A DNA stretch of 33,259 bases from an uncultured Collinsella sp. (lineage in GTDB: Bacteria > Actinomycetota > Coriobacteriia > Coriobacteriales > Coriobacteriaceae): NCBI GenBank assembly GCA_900543505.1, contig UQSB01000021.1, positions 1 to 33,259 on the forward strand. Reading direction: 5' to 3'. Position 1 is the stretch's first letter. Every line of letters starts with the position of its first letter. Shown piece after piece: positions 1 through 8,359 of this stretch. Both the position numbers and the translations under genes were made by a program. A model generated the notes under the pieces. It searched no databases, was not told the origin of the DNA, and was given only the letters and a program-made list of their open reading frames with translations.

Positions 1-639
1 AACGTTAAGATCGGTGCCACGCACGCCGGCATCTCGGTGGGCGAGGACGGCGCCACGCACCAGTGCTGCGAGGATATCGCCCTCATGCGCGTCATCCCCG
101 GCATGACCGTAATTGTTCCCGCCGACGACGTGGAGGCCCGCGCCGTGACGCGCGCCGCCTACGAGTGCGACGGTCCGGTGTACATGCGCTTCGCCCGTTT
201 GGCCTCGCCGGTTATCAACGACCCCGAGACCTACAAGTTCGAGTTGGGTAAGGGCATTGTCATGCGCGAGGGCGCCGATGTGACCATCATCGCCTGCGGC
301 CTGATGGTCGGCGAGGCTCTCGAGGCCGCCGAGCAGCTCGCTGCCGAGGGCATCGACGCCGAGGTCATCAACATGCACACCATCAAGCCCATCGATGCCG
401 ACCTGATCGTCAAGAGCGCCACCAAGACCGGCCACGTCGTGACCGTCGAGGAGCACTCTGTGATCGGTGGCCTGGGCAGCGCCGTTGCCGACGTCCTGTG
501 TGAGCAGTGCCCGACGCCGCTCAAGAAGATCGGTGTCAACGACACCTTCGGCGAGTCCGGCCCGGGTGCCGAGCTCCTGCACAAGTACGGCCTGGACGCC
601 GCCAACATCGTGGCGACCACCAAGGAGTTCTTGGCATAA
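1..639 (+). CDS. Transketolase, C-terminal subunit (5' end outside window)
   Basis: The reading frame is open from base 1, so the start lies upstream of the window; 212 residues are visible. It carries the end of the pyrimidine-binding domain, with the transketolase-type GEDGATHQ motif at about residues 15-22 and then VIVPADDVEA. The C-terminal transketolase domain follows, containing DAEVINMHTIKPID and a VTVEEHSVIGGLG segment. Transketolase moves two-carbon ketol units between sugar phosphates in the pentose phosphate pathway, using thiamine diphosphate. The protein ends soon after the C-terminal domain. Many actinobacteria and Firmicutes split transketolase into two adjacent genes, and the visible part fits the C-terminal subunit. 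Whether it is split or full length cannot be decided without upstream sequence. A strong terminator follows at 688-721. Confidence 0.88.
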   Translation, partial: NVKIGATHAGISVGEDGATHQCCEDIALMRVIPGMTVIVPADDVEARAVTRAAYECDGPVYMRFARLASPVINDPETYKFELGKGIVMREGADVTIIACGLMVGEALEAAEQLAAEGIDAEVINMHTIKPIDADLIVKSATKTGHVVTVEEHSVIGGLGSAVADVLCEQCPTPLKKIGVNDTFGESGPGAELLHKYGLDAANIVATTKEFLA

Positions 640-687
640 GGCAAGACGAGGCAAAGCATCGTCTCAACAACCACATCCAAGCCAGAA

Positions 688-721
688 CAGGGGCATCCCC
701 AAAGAGGGCGCCCCTGTTTTT
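688..721 (+). terminator. Intrinsic terminator after the transketolase gene
   Basis: A perfect 7-bp stem (CAGGGGC at 688-694, GCCCCTG at 710-716) closes a 15-nt loop and is followed by a T run at 717-721. It lies about 50 bp after the transketolase stop. Confidence 0.85.
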
Positions 722-858
722 GTTGAATTTAAATTAGAGTCCTGCCAAGCAAAGTTCCCATGGGGAAACGGGCCCATCTTAACAAAGTGCAATTCAGACC
801 CTTCCAACTTTGTATGCGCAGCATCTCAAGTTGGTGCGTCGGCCCCATAGTAGCCGCA

Positions 859-986
859 GGCCGGGCGCAGGGTTACCTCCCAAATCTTTCCGCAGCGCAG
901 GCCGGCGTTTGTCCGCAGCTCCGCAGGAGCAGGACAAATGCCGGCCATGCGCGAGGACGATTTGGGAGGTAACCCTGCGCCCGGCC
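859..986. repeat. 128-bp near-perfect palindrome (long hairpin element)
   Basis: The outer arms 859-886 and 959-986 are perfect reverse complements over 28 bp. Inside them, 895-899 pairs with 948-952, 901-914 pairs with 932-945 (one G-T type mismatch), and 918-922 pairs with 926-930 around a 3-nt loop. Almost the whole element would fold into a single hairpin on either strand. No T run follows, so it does not look like an ordinary terminator. No other copy is present in the window. It sits between the transketolase terminator and the ftsE start. The rest of this gap (722-858 and 987-1089) holds only small inverted repeats (ccaactt/aagttgg at 804-834) and a weak promoter. A MITE-like or REP-like element is the best guess. 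Confidence 0.8.
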
Positions 987-1016
987 GGTGAGACCCAAAC
1001 CCCGCCATGCTTCTTA

Positions 1017-1044
1017 TGTGCAGCAAAGCTAATGCTGCTAAAAT
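1017..1044 (+). promoter_or_regulatory. Possible ftsEX promoter
   Basis: A -10-like TAAAAT lies at 1039-1044, about 45 bp before the ftsE start, with only a poor -35 candidate (TGTGCA, 1017-1022). A small inverted repeat GCAGCA/TGCTGC (about 1021-1038) overlaps the -10 region. The -10 is the only persuasive part. Confidence 0.3.
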
Positions 1045-1089
1045 ACAAAGCGCTCATGTAGTTTAAACGCACGACGATAAGGAGCACCA

Positions 1090-2310
1090 GTGGGTAACCA
1101 CTTCCGTACCTCCGGTGCGGGCGATGATGCCCCCAAGACGCAGACAGGCGTCCAGGGCAGTCGTTTCGCCACTCCGGATTCAGAGGGCCAGCCTGTTGCT
1201 CAGGCCCCCGCTCAGCCGGCAGATCAGGCACAGCCGGCATCCGATCCCTTTGCCTACAATCCCACCAGCGATGTCGCGCTTTCCGGCACGGCGGGTTTTG
1301 AGCCCGTTCAGGCCGTGACCGCTCGCGTGGAGCAGCCTCAGGCTGGCGCCGCCACGCCGCAGCCTACCATGGCCGGCATTCCCGACCCCATGGCCCCTGC
1401 GACGCCGGTTCCTCAGCCTGCGCAGTCCGGTCTCTTTGCCGCTATTCCCGATCCCACGCAGCCTGCTGCCCCGGTGGTCGAGAGCGATCAGGCCGCCGAG
1501 GTCGCAAGCCTCGATAACGCGCTCAACAACCCCGATTTTACGTCGGTGTTTGCGCCCATCGATCCGCAAGCCAGCCGCAAGAAGATGGCCAAGCAGGCCG
1601 GTGTCGAGCCCGTCATCCTTATGGAGCATGTCACCAAGATCTATCCGGCACAGCCCAACAAGCCTGCACTCGACGACATCAACATCGAGATCTATCCGGG
1701 CGAGTTCGTCTTCCTGGTCGGTCATTCCGGCTCGGGTAAGACCACGCTGCTGTCGACGCTCAACCGCGACGTCAAGCCGACGAGCGGCCGCATCTTGGTT
1801 GCCGGTCAGGACCTCATGAAGATCAAGAACCGCAAGGTTCCGTTCCTGCGCCGCCAGATTGGCGCCGTGTTCCAGGACTTTAAGCTTCTGCCGCAAAAGA
1901 CCGCCTACGAAAACGTGGCGTTTGCCCTGCAGTGCATCGGCAAGCCCAAGGGCGTCATTCGCAGCCAGGTGCCGGAGGTGCTGCGTCTGGTCGGTCTGGC
2001 CGATCAGATGGATTCGCTGCCCGACCAGCTTTCCGGTGGCGAGCAGCAGCGCGTCGCCGTCGCCCGCGCTATGGTCAACCGTCCGCCGCTGCTGATCTGC
2101 GACGAGCCTACGGGTAACCTCGACCCGGCGATCTCGCTGGGCATCATGAAGCTGCTCGAGCGTATTAACCGCACCGGCACCACCGTGATCGTCGCCACGC
2201 ACGACCGCGAGATGGTCGATAGCATGCACCGTCGCGTGATCGCCCTCGAGGGCGGCCACGTTATCCGCGACCAGGAGAGGGGGGGTTACGGCAACTATGG
2301 CACCAACTAA
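1090..2310 (+). CDS. ftsE: Cell division ATP-binding protein FtsE with long N-terminal extension
   Basis: FtsE is the ABC-type ATPase that, with FtsX, controls peptidoglycan hydrolases at the division site. The ATPase core spans about residues 173-405. It shows Walker A GHSGSGKT (211-218), the signature LSGGEQQ (314-320), Walker B LLICDE (334-339) and the switch histidine H371. The protein is 406 residues, against about 220-230 for ordinary FtsE. Residues 1 to about 172 are a Pro/Ala/Gln-rich, low-complexity and probably disordered extension. The GTG start at 1090 is chosen because AAGGAG lies 5 bp upstream. Internal ATGs nearer the core (1585, 1621) lack a clear Shine-Dalgarno sequence. The end overlaps ftsX by 14 bp, so the two are translated from one transcript. 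Core identity is firm; the role of the extension is unknown. Confidence 0.95.
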   Translation: MGNHFRTSGAGDDAPKTQTGVQGSRFATPDSEGQPVAQAPAQPADQAQPASDPFAYNPTSDVALSGTAGFEPVQAVTARVEQPQAGAATPQPTMAGIPDPMAPATPVPQPAQSGLFAAIPDPTQPAAPVVESDQAAEVASLDNALNNPDFTSVFAPIDPQASRKKMAKQAGVEPVILMEHVTKIYPAQPNKPALDDINIEIYPGEFVFLVGHSGSGKTTLLSTLNRDVKPTSGRILVAGQDLMKIKNRKVPFLRRQIGAVFQDFKLLPQKTAYENVAFALQCIGKPKGVIRSQVPEVLRLVGLADQMDSLPDQLSGGEQQRVAVARAMVNRPPLLICDEPTGNLDPAISLGIMKLLERINRTGTTVIVATHDREMVDSMHRRVIALEGGHVIRDQERGGYGNYGTN

Positions 2311-3217
2311 CGTGGGCTACTCCTTCAAAGAGGCAATCAGTCACTTCTTCCGTAACTGGACTACCTCGCTCGGCGCCGTCATCACGATCTTCCTTTCGCT
2401 GTTTATCATCGGCCTGTTCATCATGGGCTCCGCGATGCTGAACTCCGTGATCGGCACCGTCGAGGATCAGGTTGTCATCAACGCGTTCATTAGCGATGAC
2501 GCCGATCAGGCCGATGTTCAGGCTTTTGAGGCCGAGCTTAAGACGTGGAATAACGTCAAGTCCGTGACCTATAAGGACAAGGACGACGCGCTGGCCGAGT
2601 ATACGAGCAAGATGTCGGGCAACGCCGACGCCACCATGAGCGCGCTCGATGGCCAGAACCCGCTGCCGGCTTCGTTTGCAATTGAGATGGACGATCCGTC
2701 CAAGGTCGAGAGCACGGCCCAGAAGCTCAAGAAGAACGCCGACTTCCAGAAGATCGCGGATGACGGCGACGTCAACGCGAGCGTGCTGTACGGCCAAGAG
2801 GAAGTGAGCCGCCTGTTCCAGGTGACCAACTACATCCGCATCGCCGCCGTGGTGCTCGTTGGCCTTTTGACCTTTATCGCATTCATCTTCATCAACAACA
2901 CGATTCGCCTGTCCATCACGGCGCGTCGTCGTGAGATTGCGATTATGCGTCTGGTCGGCGCCAGCAACGGCTTCATTCGCGGCCCGTTTATCACCGAGGG
3001 CGTACTGCAGGCCATTTTGGGCTCGCTGCTTTCCATCGGCGTTCTGGAGCTGCTGCGCAATCTGATGATTCCGCGTTTGCAGGAGAGCATCGGCTGGATG
3101 TCGTTTGCCCTGCCGATGCAGTACTACCTGGTGACCTATGCTGCGCTGATTCTGGTCGGTGTGATTATCGGTCTCTTTGGTTCTGCCATAGCCATGCGCC
3201 GCTACCTGCGCGTGTAG
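2297..3217 (+). CDS. ftsX: Cell division protein FtsX
   Basis: FtsX is the membrane partner of FtsE. It passes ATP-driven changes to cell-wall hydrolases outside the membrane. The 306 residues show the usual FtsX plan: a short cytoplasmic start, a first membrane helix at about 24-48, and an extracellular loop at about 50-175. Three further helices follow near 180-203, 232-255 and 275-300. The motif ITARRREIAIMRLVGAS just after the second helix is typical of the FtsX/MacB-type permease family. The ATG at 2297 lies inside the last codons of ftsE and has a G-rich ribosome-binding site (around 2273-2286). A terminator follows at 3242. Confidence 0.94.
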   Translation: MAPTNVGYSFKEAISHFFRNWTTSLGAVITIFLSLFIIGLFIMGSAMLNSVIGTVEDQVVINAFISDDADQADVQAFEAELKTWNNVKSVTYKDKDDALAEYTSKMSGNADATMSALDGQNPLPASFAIEMDDPSKVESTAQKLKKNADFQKIADDGDVNASVLYGQEEVSRLFQVTNYIRIAAVVLVGLLTFIAFIFINNTIRLSITARRREIAIMRLVGASNGFIRGPFITEGVLQAILGSLLSIGVLELLRNLMIPRLQESIGWMSFALPMQYYLVTYAALILVGVIIGLFGSAIAMRRYLRV

Positions 3218-3241
3218 GCATGCCTGGAATTCATCCCTTCC

Positions 3242-3276
3242 AACGGGTCGTCTCTTATGGGGCGGCCCGTTTTTTG
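3242..3276 (+). terminator. Intrinsic terminator after ftsX
   Basis: A 9-bp stem with one G-U pair (AACGGGTCG at 3242-3250, CGGCCCGTT at 3263-3271) is followed by a T run to about 3275. Confidence 0.85.
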
Positions 3277-3352
3277 ATCTCTAGGGGACGGCAGGAAAGC
3301 GAATCATTTGGGTAGACTCTTTGGAGCTCGTCATCGATAGCAAGGAGGCGCC

Positions 3353-5488
3353 ATGGGGCGCAATAACAAGCATAAGCGCGGTGCTCGCAATAAGCGTGGG
3401 CCGGTGCGCAGCGAACGCCGTCCGAGCCTGACCGGGCGCGTGCAGCTCCATGAGCATGGCGCCTATGTCATAACCGAGAGCGGCGACTACAAGGTTATGG
3501 GCCGCGGTAAGCGCGAGATCATGGATGGCGATACCGTTGCCGTGAGCATTAAGAACAGCCCGCACGGTGAGCGGCGCGCCGTGATCGAAGGCGTGGTTGA
3601 GCGCGCAGCCATAAGCGTGGTGGGTACGTACCAGACCGCTGGTCCGCTCGGTGTGATCGAGCCGCTCGATTCGCGCCTGAAGGCCGACTTCTTCATTCTG
3701 CCCGAGGATACCTCGGCGGATCGTCTGGGCGTCCACCCGGGCGATGCCGTCGTCGCGCGCATTTTGACCTACCCGACGCGCCTGGAGTCGGGCACCGTGA
3801 CGATCGAGCGCCGCATTGGCGGAGATGACGCGCCCGATTTGGGCGTTCAGTACGTGATGGCGCGTTACGGCTATACCGATAGCTATCCCGAGGCCGCGCT
3901 GGACGAGGCCGAGGGGCTTTCGCTCGATGTGTCCGCGGCGCTTAAGGACCCGCTCCGCCGCGATCTGCGCGACCGCTTTGTCATCACGATCGACCCGGTC
4001 GACGCGCGCGACTTTGACGATGCCATTTCGCTTGAGCGCACGCCCGAGGGTGGCTACAAGCTGGGTGTGCATATCGCTGACGTTTCTCACTATGTGGCTT
4101 GGGACGGGCATATCGATCTTGAGGCTCGCCATCGTACGACATCGGTGTATCTGGCCGATCGCGTGCTTCCCATGCTGCCCGAACGCCTGTCCTGTGACCT
4201 ATGCTCGCTTCGCCCTGACGAGGACCGTCTTGCGTTTACCGTTGACATTGAGCTCGATGCGCAGGGTCGCGTGCGGCATTACGATCCTTACCCCAGCGTG
4301 ATTCGCTCGCGTGTGCGTATGGACTATGACGGCGCCGAGGCGCTGCTGGTGCGTGCCGACGCGGTTGAGTATTCGGTGCTGGAAGGCGCCGCTGAGGATG
4401 TTGCGGCTGCTGAGGCCTCGCGCGAGGAGGCGCTTGAGCGCGGTCTTGCGTGCGAGGAAACTGCTCGCGGCTATAACGTTGACCTCGGCGATTTCCTTGT
4501 CGCCGCCAACGAACTCGCCGAACTTCGCCGTCGTATTCGTCGTGCCCGCGGCTCAGTCGATTTTGACACGGCCGAGATTCGCGCTCTATTGGATGAGGAC
4601 GGAGTACCCGTGCAGATTGTGGCGCGCGAGCGTTCGTGTGCCACGTCGCTTATCGAGGAAGCCATGCTGCTCGCCAACGAGTGCGTTGCAGAGTGGCTGG
4701 CAGACCGTGATATCGAGGCCTGCTATCGCGTGCATGAGGATCCGAGCCCCGATAGCCTGCACGGTGCCGCCGTTGCGCTGGCGCAGCTGGGCATCATCGA
4801 CGATCGCCGTGCTGCCGGTATTGCCCTGGGGAGTCCCGATGAGCTGCAGGCTGCAGTTGATGCTGCCGCCGGTACGGCAAACGCACCGCTCGTCAACACG
4901 CTGCTTCTGCGCAGCATGCAGCGTGCGCTGTACAAGCCGCGCAACGAGGGCCACTTTGCGCTCGCCGCGCCGTGCTACTGTCACTTTACGAGTCCCATCC
5001 GTCGCTACCCCGATCTGGTGGTGCACCGCGTGCTCAAGCTGCAGTTGGCCTATGAGCAGCTCGGCGGCAAGGACGCCCTGGTCCGTACGCCGCGGCTGAT
5101 CGGCAAGGGGCGCGAGTCGCTGCCGCGCATTCTGCCGCAGATCTGCCGCGCATGCAGCGATGCGGAGCGTGCGGCCGATGCCGCCAGCCATGCGACGCAA
5201 AAGATCAAGATTGCCCAGTACTATGAGGACCGTCTGGGCGAGCGCTATGCCGGAACCGTCTCGTGGGTTAGCAGCATGGGCCTCTTCGTGCGCTTGGACC
5301 TGACGCAGGTCGAAGGCTTGGTTTCGATCAAGAGCCTGGGCAACGAGTGGTTCGAGTTCGACGAGGACGCGCTCACGCTCACAGGTGCCGACACGGGCAC
5401 TCGTTACGAGCTGGGGCAGCGCGTGATCATCGAGGTCTCGCGCGTCAATACCACGCGCGGGCACTTGGACTTTAAGCTTATCCATTAG
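3353..5488 (+). CDS. rnr: Ribonuclease R (RNase II/R family 3'-5' exoribonuclease)
   Basis: RNase R degrades structured RNA from the 3' end and works with SmpB/tmRNA in clearing stalled messages; smpB is elsewhere in this window. The 711 residues begin with a basic Arg/Lys-rich stretch. Cold-shock-like OB segments follow (about 30-180), then the catalytic RNB domain. Its acidic active-site motif DPVDARDFDD is at 214-223, and the family signature HFTSPIRRYPD is at 544-554. An S1 RNA-binding domain covers about 631-709. It is shorter than the E. coli (813) and B. subtilis (779) enzymes, apparently lacking the N-terminal helix-turn-helix region and any long Lys-rich tail. The start has a clear AAGGAGG 5 bp upstream. 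It stands alone between two terminator-like hairpins. Confidence 0.93.
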   Translation: MGRNNKHKRGARNKRGPVRSERRPSLTGRVQLHEHGAYVITESGDYKVMGRGKREIMDGDTVAVSIKNSPHGERRAVIEGVVERAAISVVGTYQTAGPLGVIEPLDSRLKADFFILPEDTSADRLGVHPGDAVVARILTYPTRLESGTVTIERRIGGDDAPDLGVQYVMARYGYTDSYPEAALDEAEGLSLDVSAALKDPLRRDLRDRFVITIDPVDARDFDDAISLERTPEGGYKLGVHIADVSHYVAWDGHIDLEARHRTTSVYLADRVLPMLPERLSCDLCSLRPDEDRLAFTVDIELDAQGRVRHYDPYPSVIRSRVRMDYDGAEALLVRADAVEYSVLEGAAEDVAAAEASREEALERGLACEETARGYNVDLGDFLVAANELAELRRRIRRARGSVDFDTAEIRALLDEDGVPVQIVARERSCATSLIEEAMLLANECVAEWLADRDIEACYRVHEDPSPDSLHGAAVALAQLGIIDDRRAAGIALGSPDELQAAVDAAAGTANAPLVNTLLLRSMQRALYKPRNEGHFALAAPCYCHFTSPIRRYPDLVVHRVLKLQLAYEQLGGKDALVRTPRLIGKGRESLPRILPQICRACSDAERAADAASHATQKIKIAQYYEDRLGERYAGTVSWVSSMGLFVRLDLTQVEGLVSIKSLGNEWFEFDEDALTLTGADTGTRYELGQRVIIEVSRVNTTRGHLDFKLIH

Positions 5489-5513
5489 CCAAATCCCGAC
5501 TCGCGGCGGGAGA

Positions 5514-5545
5514 GCGGAGGGCGGTCTTTCGGGGCCGCCCTCCGC
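5514..5545 (+). terminator. GC-rich hairpin after rnr, probable terminator
   Basis: A perfect 11-bp stem (5514-5524 with 5535-5545, GCGGAGGGCGG and its complement) closes a 10-nt loop. It begins 25 bp after the rnr stop. Only a weak T tract (ATTTG) follows, so termination efficiency is uncertain. Confidence 0.6.
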
Positions 5546-5607
5546 ATTTGAATCGTGGCTACCTTGCCGTCTGCTCGGCCGCCCGCTTACCTGCTATTTG
5601 AGAGATA

Positions 5608-5646
5608 AAACCTACCAAAATAAACCTGTCCCTTTTTGGCAGGTTT
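5608..5646. repeat. Small palindromic element with a CCTGTCCC core
   Basis: Arms 5608-5620 and 5634-5646 (AAACCTACCAAAA against TTTTGGCAGGTTT) match over 13 bp with one mismatch. The loop contains AAACCTGTCCC. Related GGGACA/TGTCCC hairpins occur at 22985-23044 and 27747-27793. The recombinase gene starts 20 bp downstream. Confidence 0.55.
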
Positions 5647-5665
5647 ACAAGAAAGCGGGGATGAG

Positions 5666-6271
5666 ATGGCGACGGTGTACGGTTATGCGCGGGTGAGTTC
5701 GCGCGATCAGAACCTTAATCGGCAGCTGGATGCGCTGGGCGCCTATGGCGTGGGCTCGGCGAATATTTATGCCGACCATGCGAGCGGCAAGGACTTCGAT
5801 CGACCGCGTTATCGCGAGCTGCTGCACGTTCTGGGAGACGGGGACGTGCTGGTGGTGCTTTCTATCGACCGACTTGGTCGTAATTACTCCGAGATTCTTG
5901 AGGAATGGCGACGCATTACCAAGGAGCTCGGGGTTGCCATTGTGGTGTTGGACATGCCATTGCTTGACACGCGCGTCAGGGCCAGCGGCGCGCCGGATGT
6001 GACCAACACCCTGATTGCCGATATTGTGCTGCAACTGCTGAGCTACGTGGCGCAGGTGGAGCGCGAGAATATCCATCGGCGCCAGGCGGAGGGAATTGCA
6101 GCGGCGCGGGCGCGAGGGGTCCGTTTCGGTCGACCTCGCAAGCCGTGCCCTCCTCAGTTTGAGCTGGTGCGCGATAGCTATGAGGCAGGCGATATAACCC
6201 GCAGCCAGGCAGCAAAGTGCCTGGGCGTGTGCGTGGGGACGTTCGATCGCTGGATGCGCGAGGCGGGGTAG
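5666..6271 (+). CDS. Serine recombinase (resolvase/invertase family)
   Basis: The protein has 201 residues with the full N-terminal catalytic domain of small serine recombinases. YARVSSRDQNLNRQ at about residues 7-20 holds the nucleophile serine (S11 by alignment with gamma-delta resolvase). ADHASGKDFDRPRYREL and LVVLSIDRLGRNY provide the other family motifs. A DNA-binding tail GRPRKP...SQAAKCLGVCVGTFDRWMREAG forms a helix-turn-helix at about 155-200. Such enzymes resolve transposon cointegrates or invert DNA segments. The ATG at 5666 is chosen because homologues begin close to the YGYARVS segment; an upstream in-frame TTG (5636) lies inside the palindrome. No transposase, terminal inverted repeats or invertible segment is recognisable nearby, so it may be a relic of a mobile element or a stand-alone recombinase. 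Confidence 0.9.
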   Translation: MATVYGYARVSSRDQNLNRQLDALGAYGVGSANIYADHASGKDFDRPRYRELLHVLGDGDVLVVLSIDRLGRNYSEILEEWRRITKELGVAIVVLDMPLLDTRVRASGAPDVTNTLIADIVLQLLSYVAQVERENIHRRQAEGIAAARARGVRFGRPRKPCPPQFELVRDSYEAGDITRSQAAKCLGVCVGTFDRWMREAG

Positions 6272-6302
6272 AGGTTTGCGGCACGTCCGATTGGCGCCCA
6301 CG

Positions 6303-6347
6303 CGAGGCGGTATCGGTAACAGCCCTGTTACCGATAATGCGACCTCG
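6303..6347. promoter_or_regulatory. Strong palindrome upstream of murR, candidate operator
   Basis: TATCGGTAACAG (6311-6322) and CTGTTACCGATA (6325-6336) form a perfect 12-bp inverted repeat with a 2-bp centre. Weaker outer arms CGAGG/CCTCG lie at 6303-6307 and 6343-6347. The tight symmetry suits a dimeric regulator better than an RNA hairpin. It is about 180 bp before murR and about 40 bp after the recombinase stop. MurR/RpiR binding is a reasonable guess; it could instead terminate recombinase transcription, although no T run follows directly. The rest of the 6272-6516 gap shows TTGAAA at 6348 but no convincing -10. Confidence 0.5.
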
Positions 6348-6516
6348 TTGAAATATTTTGTGTCGCGCGTATTTCCGAGCGGTCGGATTTGAGGGGCGAG
6401 CGGTAGAACGCTCGTCCTTTGTGCGCCACGATGCGGCACAATGTACCGTAAAAGCTGTTTGTATCCGGTACGAATCGTTCGTTGGTCTTTAATTCTTCTC
6501 AACGGAGGTGTTTGAG

Positions 6517-7368
6517 ATGGCAAACGGATTGCTTTTGCGGCTTCGCGAGCGTGAGCTCAGCGCGAGCCCGGCGGAACGCAATGTCATCGCATATGTGAGC
6601 GCTCATCCGCACGAGGTGGTCGGGCTGTCCGTCCGCGGTCTTGCCGATACCACGTTCTCCTCGCCCTCGAGCATTTTGCGCTTTTGCAAGCGTTTGGGTT
6701 TTGCGGGCTACAAGGAGTTCCAGCGCGAACTGATTGCCGAGCTGGCGCTCTTAGGTGACAAGAAAGACGTAGCCCTCGAGGACATCTCCATGGATGACAG
6801 CGTCGAACGTATCGTGGGGAAGGTGATGAAAAGCAATGTGCGCACGATCGAAGCGACGGCGCGAACGCTCGATTACACCGTCTTGGAGCGATGCGCGGCC
6901 TATCTTAAGCGGGCACGCGCAGTCAATCTGTTCGGTATCGGTGCCTCTCGTTTGGTCGCGCACGATCTGGCGCAAAAGCTCATGCGTGTCGACAAAGAGT
7001 GCCATCTGTACGACGACTGGCATGATCAGCTCTTGTGTGCCAAGAACATGCATGAGGGCGATATGGCGATCGCCTTTAGCTACTCGGGCTTGACGCAAGA
7101 GGTGCTGGACTGCACCGCCGAGGCTCAACGTCACAACTGTCCCGTTGTGGCCGTTACCAAAGTAGATGGATCATCCAAGCTTGCCACCATGGCCGATGCC
7201 GTGCTCGGCGTCGCTGCGAGTGAGCCCTTGGTCCGCAGCGGTGCCATGGCTTCGCGTATGGCCCAGCTTATGGTTGTCGATGCCCTGTACGCTGCTTACG
7301 TTGCCAGCGACTACGAACGGGCGACGCATGTCATTAAGCAAAACTACATCGAGAAACAGGAAAGATGA
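6517..7368 (+). CDS. murR: RpiR/MurR-family transcriptional regulator with SIS domain
   Basis: The protein has 283 residues. An N-terminal RpiR helix-turn-helix covers about 1-80, including the segment SVRGLADTTFSSPSSILRFCKRLGFAGYKEFQREL. A sugar isomerase (SIS) domain covers about 120-275 and senses a sugar phosphate. By its place directly before murQ it should control the MurNAc genes, with MurNAc-6-phosphate as the likely ligand, as for MurR proteins elsewhere. The ATG at 6517 is chosen because GGAGGTG (6504-6510) lies 6 bp upstream; an in-frame GTG at 6508 lies inside that ribosome-binding site. The stop is 10 bp before murQ, so the two are co-transcribed. The palindrome at 6311-6336 is the candidate operator. 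Confidence 0.88.
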   Translation: MANGLLLRLRERELSASPAERNVIAYVSAHPHEVVGLSVRGLADTTFSSPSSILRFCKRLGFAGYKEFQRELIAELALLGDKKDVALEDISMDDSVERIVGKVMKSNVRTIEATARTLDYTVLERCAAYLKRARAVNLFGIGASRLVAHDLAQKLMRVDKECHLYDDWHDQLLCAKNMHEGDMAIAFSYSGLTQEVLDCTAEAQRHNCPVVAVTKVDGSSKLATMADAVLGVAASEPLVRSGAMASRMAQLMVVDALYAAYVASDYERATHVIKQNYIEKQER

Positions 7369-7378
7369 GGTGAATGAA

Positions 7379-8302
<924 letters not shown>

Positions 8303-8359
8303 GTGCGCGGCGTGAGCTGATATGACATCCAGACGAGATACCCAATACAAGGAGGAGTT

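Noticed and set aside
826..1061. Small frames across the 128-bp palindrome
   Set aside because: Both strands read alike because of the palindrome (for example PGAGLPPKS on either strand), so they are products of the repeat, not genes.
7166..7378. N-terminal extension of MurQ into murR
   Set aside because: The ATG at 7379 has a ribosome-binding site and gives the family N-terminus; the upstream part overlaps the murR coding region in another frame.
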